The notes under the pieces: model-generated | Told to the model about the DNA's origin: nothing | Database searches by the model: none | What the model saw: the letters and a program-made list of their open reading frames with translations, nothing else | Translations under genes and position numbers: made by a program | In this document: in pieces, positions 1 through 6,380 of the stretch | Layout of the letters: every line of letters begins with the position of its first letter | How positions within the stretch are numbered: the first letter of the stretch is position 1 | DNA from: CAZWSE01 sp964636575 | GTDB taxonomy: Bacteria; Pseudomonadota; Alphaproteobacteria; Rhodobacterales; Rhodobacteraceae | Direction of reading: 5' to 3' | NCBI GenBank assembly: GCA_964636575.1 | Contig: CAZWSE010000024.1 | Coordinates: forward strand, 1-37,492 | Length of the DNA stretch: 37,492 nucleotides

Positions 1-429
1 GACCACCTATGCACGTCGATGGTTCTGGAATGCTTAGGATTGGCGATCTCTGACATAGCGTGGGGAAAGGTCCTTAGATGAGGAATGACAACGAGAGGAG
101 AGCGGAAACTTTATGAGGATACAAGCAGCAAGTAGAAGGCTAGCGCCTTAGTATGTCCTCCTATTAGATACCCTCTTAGAATACCCTCTCTGTTCCTTCT
201 TCTTCCTTCTTATCCATTACTTATACCTATTACCTAGAAATCCCCACTAGGGCCCCTAAGGATGTCTTTGGATAACCATGATGAAGCCTTCAACACAGTC
301 CCTCAGAGCACGAAAAACCCACGAGGTTCGCGCCTGACTGACCCAGCTACACGAGGGGCATAACAAGGGGCATTTCTAGACCAATCAAAGCCCGTCAGGC
401 ACTATCTAGTTTTGTCTGAGTGAGGTTGG
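1..429. other. Gene-free, compositionally odd stretch beside tRNA-Gln
   Basis: No convincing coding region is visible on either strand. The three plus-strand frames entering from the window edge all stop within 80 bases, so at most the tail of a gene from outside is present. The sequence differs from the rest of the window: it is less GC-rich, has a pyrimidine-rich tract around 160-235, and carries five CTAG tetramers (140, 234, 247, 376, 406), a word usually rare in proteobacterial chromosomes. It lies on the 3' side of a minus-strand tRNA gene, which is where integrative elements usually insert. I infer it could be the end of such an element, but no integrase, att repeat or phage gene is visible. 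Confidence 0.4.
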
Positions 430-501
430 CTGGGATGGTAGGATTCGAACCTACGATCTACTGTACCAAAAACAGTTGCCCTACCGCTAGGCCACATCCC
501 A
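427..501 (-). tRNA. tRNA-Gln (anticodon UUG)
   Basis: A complete cloverleaf can be folded on the minus strand. The seven-base acceptor stem TGGGATG/CATCCCA is perfect. The D-arm starts GCCT, the anticodon stem is ACTGT/ACAGT with loop TTTTGGT (anticodon TTG), and the T-arm GTAGG/CCTAC has loop TTCGAAT. The weak U1-A72 pair and the G73 discriminator are known identity features of glutamine tRNA, which supports the call. The 3' CCA is encoded (positions 429-427). It reads CAA codons and, by wobble, CAG. It stands alone, with no other tRNA beside it in the window. Confidence 0.96.
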
Positions 502-513
502 ACACTGGGGTGC

Positions 514-542
514 TAGATAAGTCGACAGACCCGCTGGCGCAA
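514..542 (-). promoter_or_regulatory. Candidate promoter of tRNA-Gln
   Basis: On the minus strand TTGCGC (542-537) and TATCTA (519-514) are separated by exactly 17 bases. The -10-like box ends 12 bases before the first tRNA base. Each box matches the sigma-70 consensus only partly, so this rests mainly on spacing and position. Confidence 0.4.
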
Positions 543-660
543 GACCCTTATTTTGAAAAAAGGAGACCGAAAACGGCGGCAAAAGCCGTTTGATCCCGAT
601 CAAAGGCAAAAAGCGGGGGTTTGTGCTATACGTCATGCGCAAACAAAGGAGGGAACCGCA

Positions 661-1029
661 ATGCTCACCATTAAAGAACACTCCAAGAACAGGGTCGACA
701 TAGAACTTGATGGCAAGCTTGATGCCGACGACATGCGCGTGGCACTGGAAGACCTGATCGCCAAGTCCGAAACGGTCGAACAGGGGCGAATGCTTTACAC
801 AATCCGCGAATTTGCGCTGCCGACGATGGGGGCGATCGGGGTAGAAATCACCTTGCTCCCGAAGCTCTTTGGCCTGCTCGGGAAATACGATAAATGCGCG
901 GTGGTGACAGACAGCAACTGGCTGCGCAAAGCCGCCCTTGTGGAAGGGGCTTTGGTTCCGGGGCTAGAGATCAACAGCTTTGAGATGAAAGATATGGCGG
1001 CGGCAGAGGCGTGGCTGGAAGGGGAGTAG
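661..1029 (+). CDS. STAS/SEC14-like (SpoIIAA-like) protein
   Basis: The gene encodes 122 residues. I chose the ATG at 661 because a strong Shine-Dalgarno (AAAGGAGGG, 645-653) precedes it by seven bases. The reading frame is open back to 553, but that extension is highly basic and low in family character. The protein fits the small SpoIIAA-like family (Pfam SpoIIAA-like, formerly DUF3478): an alternating beta/alpha pattern with an early segment 'VDIELDGKLDADD', a mid segment 'CAVVTDSNWLRKAA' and a C-terminal helix ending 'AAEAWLEGE'. Members are cytoplasmic single-domain STAS-fold proteins of unknown role. No partner anti-sigma factor or kinase lies nearby, so a regulatory role cannot be argued from context. 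It appears to be a single gene. A short TAGGCT/AGCCTA inverted repeat overlaps its stop codon but has no T-tract. Confidence 0.8.
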   Translation: MLTIKEHSKNRVDIELDGKLDADDMRVALEDLIAKSETVEQGRMLYTIREFALPTMGAIGVEITLLPKLFGLLGKYDKCAVVTDSNWLRKAALVEGALVPGLEINSFEMKDMAAAEAWLEGE

Positions 1030-1190
1030 GCTCTCAAAAAGCCTAAGCGCCCACATTCGTTCGGCAACCTGCCGTGCATTGCCAGACCGCGGGGTGGCGG
1101 CCAAGCATTGTTCGACTCACTTTATCCCAGCCAAGCACATTTTCTATCTGAAGGACGCACCAAGCCCCACCAAATCGCCATCCCGTACGG

Positions 1191-1290
1191 NNNNNNNNNN
1201 NNNNNNNNNNNNNNNNNNNNNNNNNNNNNNNNNNNNNNNNNNNNNNNNNNNNNNNNNNNNNNNNNNNNNNNNNNNNNNNNNNNNNNNNNN
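1191..1290. other. Assembly gap (100 N), intergenic
   Basis: A run of exactly 100 N, the usual placeholder for a scaffold join of unknown length. It sits between the SpoIIAA-like gene (ends 1029) and the minus-strand SH3 gene, whose stop codon (1294-1292) is two bases from it. The flanking 160 bases (1030-1190) hold no recognisable gene. A gene could be hidden here. Confidence 0.95.
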
Positions 1291-1291
1291 C

Positions 1292-1786
1292 TCACTCCAA
1301 AACCTCCCCCGCACCAATCCCCCAAAGCGCCTCTTTCAGCGCCCAGCCACGGTGCCCGCCCGACGACACACGACACCACACAACCTCACAGCGGTCCAAG
1401 CGGACAATGACACCACTCTCCAAGGCAGCAACAATAGGCGTCGTCTCATCGGCCTTGGCATGCACCGTCAGCATGTTGTGGTCGACAATGGCAGTGCGGG
1501 TGCCGGAAATCAGGGCATAGTGGACCCATCCGCCAACACCGTCACGGTCCTGAACACGGCGCCAGTGACCATGCTCGGCGGTGACAACCAGCGGCATATT
1601 ACGACGGGTAAAGACCCAATCGATCTTGTGCGACAACGACGGACCACGGCGGACATTGCCCTCATCGGTCTTCAAAGACACATAGCGGGGCAGGGGCAGA
1701 TTGGTCACAGGACCACGATCTTGGGCCAAAACCGGAACAGCCGCGAACAGGCCAACAGCCAGCGCAAAACACTTCAAAAAATTCAT
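1292..1786 (-). CDS. Secreted SH3-domain protein
   Basis: This encodes 164 residues, complete to a TGA that almost touches the assembly gap. The frame is open upstream to 2119, but I placed the start at 1786 because it begins a typical Sec signal peptide: a short polar start 'MNFLK', a hydrophobic core, and a cleavage-like 'VLAQ' near residue 22. A modest purine-rich stretch (AAAGAGACGGG) precedes it. The mature part looks like two bacterial SH3-like modules: 'YVSLKTDEGNVRRGPSLSHKIDW' characters, cut here to the core 'VRRGPS', then 'GWVHYALISG', and a second repeat 'LTVHAKADETTPIVAALE'. SH3-domain proteins of this size are common in Rhodobacteraceae and probably act in the periplasm on cell-wall or protein contacts, but the function is unknown. 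It is divergent from the dehydrogenase gene that starts at 1890. Confidence 0.82.
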   Translation of the reverse strand: MNFLKCFALAVGLFAAVPVLAQDRGPVTNLPLPRYVSLKTDEGNVRRGPSLSHKIDWVFTRRNMPLVVTAEHGHWRRVQDRDGVGGWVHYALISGTRTAIVDHNMLTVHAKADETTPIVAALESGVIVRLDRCEVVWCRVSSGGHRGWALKEALWGIGAGEVLE

Positions 1787-1889
1787 ATCATTGCCCGTCT
1801 CTTTACAGCGAGGGTTCTTGCGCCCGTCGTCTCTATTCGCCACCATGCCACAGACAACGGCCATCTGCCAAGTCTCGGGGAGGATAGAA

Positions 1890-2876
1890 ATGCGCAAAGA
1901 CAGCCTTAAAGTGATCGTGACCCGCAAACTGCCCGATGTGGTGGAAAAGCGGCTGACAGAACTCTTTGATGTGACGCTGCGCCCCGATGACACGCCGATG
2001 ACCAAGGCCGAACTGGTGCAGGCGGTGCAAACCGCAGATGTGCTGGTGCCGACGCTCTCGGATACCATCGACAGCGGGTTGATCGGGCAGGCGTCGGAAC
2101 GGCTGAAGCTGATCGCCAACTACGGGTCAGGGGTCGATCACATTGACGTCGAAACAGCGCGGCAACGCGGGATACTTGTGTCTAACACGCCGGGCGTTTT
2201 GAACGATGATACAGCCGATATGACGCTGGCGCTGATGCTCTCGGTTATGCGCCGCGTGCCCGAAGGTCTGGCGGCAATGCAATCGGCCACATGGGAAGGT
2301 TGGTCGCCGTCGGGGTTCTTGGGCGGGAGACTGGCAGGGCGGCGCCTCGGGATTTTGGGCATGGGCCGGATCGGGCAGGCGGTGGCAACACGGGCCGCAG
2401 CGTTCGGCATGGAAATTCACTACCATAACCGCAAACGATTGCGGCCCGAGATCGAAGAAAAATTCGCCGCGAAATACTGGGACAGCCTCGATCAAATGGT
2501 GGCGCGCATGGACGTGCTCAGCATCAACTGCCCGCACACGCCCTCAACCTTCCATTTGATGAACGCACGGCGTTTGAAACTGATGAAACCAGAGGCCGTG
2601 ATCGTGAACACATCGCGCGGCGAAGTCATCGATGAAAACGCGCTGACACGGATGCTGCGGGCAGGCGAAATCGCAGGCGCAGGGCTCGATGTGTATGAGC
2701 AAGGTGCAACCGTAAATCCCCGCCTGCGCGAACAACCCAACGTCGTTCTGTTGCCTCACATGGGGTCTGCAACGGTCGAAGGTCGGGTGGAAATGGGTGA
2801 GAAAGTCATCATCAATATCAAAACCTTTGATGATGGCCACCGCCCGCCAGATCAGGTCGTGCCTGCGATGCTCTAG
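1890..2876 (+). CDS. D-isomer-specific 2-hydroxyacid dehydrogenase, glycerate/hydroxypyruvate type
   Basis: This encodes 328 residues. The ATG at 1890 follows a GGGGAGGAT ribosome site (1877-1885). The fold signature is clear: a split catalytic domain around a Rossmann domain with the NAD(P)-binding glycine motif GMGRIG (residues 157-162). The likely catalytic residues are Arg243 in 'NTSRGE', Glu270 in 'LDVYEQG' and His290 in 'LLPHMGS'. Enzymes of this group reduce glyoxylate or hydroxypyruvate to glycolate or D-glycerate, or the reverse, in the cytoplasm. The overall sequence is closest in character to proteins annotated as D-glycerate dehydrogenase (GyaR/GRHPR), but the exact substrate cannot be read from sequence. 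It is the first gene of an apparent operon with the gamma-glutamyltransferase (35 bases downstream) and a D-lactate dehydrogenase-like flavoprotein. Confidence 0.88.
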   Translation: MRKDSLKVIVTRKLPDVVEKRLTELFDVTLRPDDTPMTKAELVQAVQTADVLVPTLSDTIDSGLIGQASERLKLIANYGSGVDHIDVETARQRGILVSNTPGVLNDDTADMTLALMLSVMRRVPEGLAAMQSATWEGWSPSGFLGGRLAGRRLGILGMGRIGQAVATRAAAFGMEIHYHNRKRLRPEIEEKFAAKYWDSLDQMVARMDVLSINCPHTPSTFHLMNARRLKLMKPEAVIVNTSRGEVIDENALTRMLRAGEIAGAGLDVYEQGATVNPRLREQPNVVLLPHMGSATVEGRVEMGEKVIINIKTFDDGHRPPDQVVPAML

Positions 2877-2911
2877 GCACCTGTCTGAGGGTGCGTAAGA
2901 AAGGAAAAACC

Positions 2912-4693
2912 GTGCTAAAGCAAATTCTTACGTTCCTTTGTTTAATGGCCGCTGGCCCCCTGTTAGCCCAACAAACCGCCGACGCGGTAGAGCCTGAATC
3001 CGCGACCTCGGGTGTGTTCTCAAGCCTGTCTGAACAGGTTAACGCATCGCTCGCCGCCAAGGCCCGCGGGGCAACGGTTTCGTCGCGAAACTGGATGATT
3101 TCAGCCGCCAACCCCTACGCCGTAGAGGCCGGAGCAGAGGTCTTGCGGCAAGGCGGAACAGCCGCCGATGCCATGGTCACAATTCAGCTTGTTCTGGGTC
3201 TGGTAGAGCCTCAATCCTCCGGTCTCGGCGGCGGTGCTTTTCTGGTTTGGTATGACGCCGAAACGGGCGAAATCACCACCTTAGATGGCCGCGAAACAGC
3301 CCCCGCAAAAGCCACCCCAAGACTGTTCCAAAACGCAGCAGGAGAGCCGCTGAAATTCTTCGATGCCGTCGTCGGTGGCCTCTCGGTCGGCACCCCCGGC
3401 ACGCCTGCGCTGCTGGAAATGGCACATCTCAAATGGGGCAAAACTGATTGGAAAAAGCTCCACGATCCAGCGATATTGCTCGCCAAAAACGGGTTCACAG
3501 TATCACCACGGTTGGCCGCTTTGGTCGAGCGCGATGCAGATCGTTTGAGCGTCTCAAAGACCACCAAATCCTACTTCCTGCCAGATGGAACCCCGATCAA
3601 ATCCGGCGATACCTTGAAAAACCCAGCCTACGCCAAAACACTGGAAATCCTGTCGCATAGAGGCGCCGAAGGCTTCTACGTCGGCCCAATCTCAACCCTC
3701 ATTCTAGACGCCGTTCAAAACGCCAAAACACCGGGCGTTCTGAGCCAAATGGACCTGTGGTTCTACAAGGTAAAAGAGCGCAAACCCGTTTGCGTGACCT
3801 ACCGCGCCCATGAGGTCTGCGGCATGGGTCCACCCTCATCAGGGGCACTGACCGTCGGGCAAATTCTGGGCATGCTGGACAACTACGATCTGGCCGGAAT
3901 GGGGCCGGAAGATCCGCAGTCGTGGCGGCTGATCGGGGACGCCTCAAGGCTGGCCTTCGCCGACCGTGGACGCTACATGGCCGACAGTGATTTCGTACCC
4001 ATGCCGACCGAAGGACTGGTCGATCAAAGCTACCTGTCGATGCGCGCAGAAATGCTAAGCGGCGATGACGCTTTGCCAGAAGTCGCCGCCGGAAACCCGA
4101 GCTTCGATCACAGCCTGAACTACGCGCCAGACCAATCGCTAGAACTGCCCTCAACCTCCCATATCTCAATCGTTGACCCATACGGAAACGCGCTTTCGAT
4201 GACCACAACCATTGAAAACGGTTTCGGATCACGGCTGATGGCAGGGGGCTTTTTGCTCAACAACGAGCTGACAGATTTCTCGTTCAGAAGCCACGTCAAT
4301 GGGGTGCCCATCGCCAATGCTGTGGCCCCCGGAAAGCGCCCAAGATCATCAATGGCACCGACGATTGTGCTCAAAGACGGAGCCCCCGTTTTGGTCGTCG
4401 GATCACCGGGCGGAAGCCGGATCATAGGCTACGTTGCCAAGACAATTATTGCCCATCTGGACTGGGGAATGAACGTACAAAAAGCGGTCAGTTTGGGCCA
4501 CGGTGTGAACAGGTTCGGGACCTTCGATCTTGAAGAGGAAACAGCTGCGGCAGATCTCAAACCAGCCTTGGAAAATCTGGGGTTCGAGGTCAAAGTCAGA
4601 GGGCTGAACTCAGGGCTTCACGCAATATCAATCGGGCAAAACTTGCAAGGCGGGGCCGACCCGCGACGCGAAGGCATTGCCTTGGGAGAGTAA
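2912..4693 (+). CDS. ggt: Gamma-glutamyltransferase precursor
   Basis: This encodes 593 residues from GTG 2912. An in-frame GTG at 2891 would add seven residues, but 2912 has an AAAGGAAA ribosome site just upstream and starts directly with a signal peptide (hydrophobic 'ILTFLCLMAAGPLLAQ'). The enzyme is periplasmic. It cleaves gamma-glutamyl bonds such as that in glutathione, and the family self-cleaves into two subunits. The nucleophile is visible: Thr415 in 'PSTSHISIVD', followed by the conserved 'GNALSMTTTIENGFGS' region. The substrate-binding 'GKRPRSSMAPTIV' and oxyanion-type 'VVGSPGGSRII' segments are intact, and the N-terminal 'GGTAADAM' and 'SGLGGGAFLVWYD' motifs are present. Length fits the family. 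The stop codon is one base before the next gene. The codons differ from those of dnaE and hisS: by hand count about 17 of 24 lysines are AAA. Confidence 0.95.
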   Translation: MLKQILTFLCLMAAGPLLAQQTADAVEPESATSGVFSSLSEQVNASLAAKARGATVSSRNWMISAANPYAVEAGAEVLRQGGTAADAMVTIQLVLGLVEPQSSGLGGGAFLVWYDAETGEITTLDGRETAPAKATPRLFQNAAGEPLKFFDAVVGGLSVGTPGTPALLEMAHLKWGKTDWKKLHDPAILLAKNGFTVSPRLAALVERDADRLSVSKTTKSYFLPDGTPIKSGDTLKNPAYAKTLEILSHRGAEGFYVGPISTLILDAVQNAKTPGVLSQMDLWFYKVKERKPVCVTYRAHEVCGMGPPSSGALTVGQILGMLDNYDLAGMGPEDPQSWRLIGDASRLAFADRGRYMADSDFVPMPTEGLVDQSYLSMRAEMLSGDDALPEVAAGNPSFDHSLNYAPDQSLELPSTSHISIVDPYGNALSMTTTIENGFGSRLMAGGFLLNNELTDFSFRSHVNGVPIANAVAPGKRPRSSMAPTIVLKDGAPVLVVGSPGGSRIIGYVAKTIIAHLDWGMNVQKAVSLGHGVNRFGTFDLEEETAAADLKPALENLGFEVKVRGLNSGLHAISIGQNLQGGADPRREGIALGE

Positions 4694-4694
4694 T

Positions 4695-6098
4695 ATGACA
4701 CAGGCACCCGTTTCGCCGCGAAACCAGTCCGGAATTGAGACCGCCTTGGGCATTTTAAAGCAAAGGTTCGGGGATAGATTTCACACCAGCCAAGCCATGC
4801 GTGAACAGCACGGGCACACGGTCACATGGATCGAAAACCAGCCCCCCGATGCAGTGGTTTTCGCCCACTCGACGCAAGAGGTCTCAGAGGTGGTCAAAAC
4901 CTGCGCGACCCACAAAGTGCCAGTCATCGCCTATGGCACAGGAACGTCGCTGGAAGGGCACATAAACGCACCCGCCGGCGGGGTCTGCATCGATCTGAGC
5001 GAAATGAACCAAGTGCTTGAGGTCAACGCAAACGACCTTGATTGCGTGGTCCAGCCAGGGGTCACCAGAGAGCAATTGAACGTACACCTGAGAGACAAAG
5101 GGTTGTTCTTCCCAATCGATCCCGGCGCAAACGCATCCCTCGGGGGCATGGCCTCAACACGGGCTTCCGGGACAAATGCGGTGCGATACGGGACCATGAA
5201 AGACAACGTGATGGCGGTAGAGGCTGTGATGGCCGATGGCAGGGTCATCAAAACGGGAAGCAGGGCACGCAAATCCTCGGCAGGATATGACATGACACGG
5301 TTGCTGGTCGGAGCAGAAGGGACGTTGGGGATCATCACGGGGATTACGCTCAAATTGCAAGGTATTCCGGAATGCATCGCCTCGGCACGGTGTTCGTTTC
5401 CGACTGTCGATGCGGCGTGTCAGACGGTGATGCAAGTGGTGCAATTCGGGTTGCCTGTGGCGCGTATGGAGCTGCTAGACACATTGTCCATCAAGGCCGT
5501 GAACGCCTATTCGAAACTGGACTTGCCTCAAACGCCGCTGTTGCTGATGGAATTTCATGGAACAGAAGCTGGGGTCAAAGATCAAACGCAGATGTTCCAG
5601 TCCATTGCAGAAGACTTCGGCGGCAATGGGTATCAAACAACCACGACGACAGAGGAACGAAACAGACTCTGGCAGGCACGACATGATATGTATTGGGCAA
5701 CGCTTGAGCTGAGACCCGGGGCGAAAAGCATATCGACGGATATCTGTGTCCCGATATCGAAACTGGCAGACTGTGTGGGGCAGGCACAAGACAAGATCAA
5801 AAGCCTAGGACTTCTCGCGCCGATTGTGGGGCATGTGGGGGACGGGAATTTCCATTGCTTGCCGATGGTAGACACGAGCAACCCGGATGAAGTGGCCAAA
5901 TCTAACGAATTGATCAGCTGGCTGGCAGACCTCGCCATTTCCATGGATGGAACCTGCACGGGCGAGCATGGGATAGGGCAGGGCAAGAAAGCCTACCTCG
6001 AGGCAGAGTTGGGGGAAACAACGGCGTTCATGGGAATGATCAAACGCGCCCTTGATCCAGACAACATTATGAATCCCGGTAAAATCATCGACCTCTGA
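4695..6098 (+). CDS. FAD-binding D-lactate dehydrogenase-like oxidase
   Basis: This encodes 467 residues. The ATG at 4695 lies one base after the ggt stop, with GGGAGAG just upstream, so translation is probably coupled. The protein has the PCMH-type FAD domain (about residues 55-230): 'GTGTSLEGH' near 81-89, then 'GANASLGGMAST' and 'GAEGTLGIIT'. The C-terminal FAD-linked oxidase domain carries 'VGHVGDGNFH' (about 378-387), 'GTCTGEHGIG' (about 420-429) and 'DPDNIMNPGK'. This set is typical of the LDHD/GlcD family, which oxidises D-lactate or other 2-hydroxy acids and passes electrons to cytochrome c or quinone. Together with the dehydrogenase at 1890 it suggests 2-hydroxyacid metabolism, but glycolate oxidase GlcD is not excluded. 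No glcE or glcF partner lies nearby, which favours a single-subunit LDHD-type enzyme. Confidence 0.88.
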   Translation: MTQAPVSPRNQSGIETALGILKQRFGDRFHTSQAMREQHGHTVTWIENQPPDAVVFAHSTQEVSEVVKTCATHKVPVIAYGTGTSLEGHINAPAGGVCIDLSEMNQVLEVNANDLDCVVQPGVTREQLNVHLRDKGLFFPIDPGANASLGGMASTRASGTNAVRYGTMKDNVMAVEAVMADGRVIKTGSRARKSSAGYDMTRLLVGAEGTLGIITGITLKLQGIPECIASARCSFPTVDAACQTVMQVVQFGLPVARMELLDTLSIKAVNAYSKLDLPQTPLLLMEFHGTEAGVKDQTQMFQSIAEDFGGNGYQTTTTTEERNRLWQARHDMYWATLELRPGAKSISTDICVPISKLADCVGQAQDKIKSLGLLAPIVGHVGDGNFHCLPMVDTSNPDEVAKSNELISWLADLAISMDGTCTGEHGIGQGKKAYLEAELGETTAFMGMIKRALDPDNIMNPGKIIDL

Positions 6099-6138
6099 TC
6101 AAATGGCCACGCCTCTGGCGTGACACGAAATTTCATAC

Positions 6139-6212
6139 GCCTCCGGCGAGAGTATTTTACAAAGGGTAAAGGCAAAGAACGGTCCAAGTGCTTTACCCTT
6201 TCACCAATACTC
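6139..6212. repeat. Intergenic element with inverted second copy
   Basis: Just after the flavoprotein gene, GCCTCCGGCG (6139-6148) runs into a 24-base unit at 6150-6173 that starts GAGTATTTTAC and ends GGGTAAAGGC. The same unit recurs at 15936-15913 and 20688-20665 on the minus strand with about 22 of 24 identical bases. A degenerate copy lies here in inverted orientation (6212-6189), so the two can fold into a stem: GAGTATT/AATACTC, a short internal loop, then AAAGGGTAAAG/CTTTACCCTTT (11 pairs), with a loop of about 15 bases. It may act as a transcription terminator or mRNA stabiliser; that is inference. Confidence 0.7.
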
Positions 6213-6245
6213 AAAACCCGCGTAGCGGAAATCTGAAAATGTCGT

Positions 6246-6266
6246 AGCGCGGAACGCGCTGCTTTT
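6246..6266 (+). terminator. Hairpin with T-run, GCGC module of the intergenic element
   Basis: AGCGCG (6246-6251) and CGCGCT (6255-6260) form a six-pair GC stem with a three-base loop, followed by GC and TTTT (6263-6266). It fits a weak intrinsic terminator for the 1890-6098 operon. On the other strand it is followed by ACGACATTTT, the same tail as the hairpin at 8946-8931. Confidence 0.45.
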
Positions 6267-6276
6267 GGATCAGACG

Positions 6277-6314
6277 TTGACTTAAGTCGGTTTCGCACCT
6301 GTTTTGGTCGAAAC
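6277..6314 (+). promoter_or_regulatory. Candidate promoter/operator of the dimethylglycine dehydrogenase-like gene
   Basis: A -35-like TTGACT (6277-6282) is followed after 17 bases by a poor -10-like TGTTTT (6300-6305). A perfect ten-base palindrome GACTTAAGTC (6279-6288) overlaps the -35 box, and a second inverted pair GTTTCG/CGAAAC (6290-6295, 6309-6314) brackets the -10. This could be a regulated promoter. The transcript would have a leader of about 70 bases before the ATG at 6381. Confidence 0.3.
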
Positions 6315-6380
6315 ATTTCCGTGGTCGCGGTTTGGAATCCGTTAAGCCTACTTCAAACTTCAGGTTGGGACCGTGGATTC

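Noticed and set aside
553..660. Longer start for the SpoIIAA-like protein at 553
   Set aside because: The extension is strongly basic, lacks family character and has no good ribosome site, while 661 has an excellent one.
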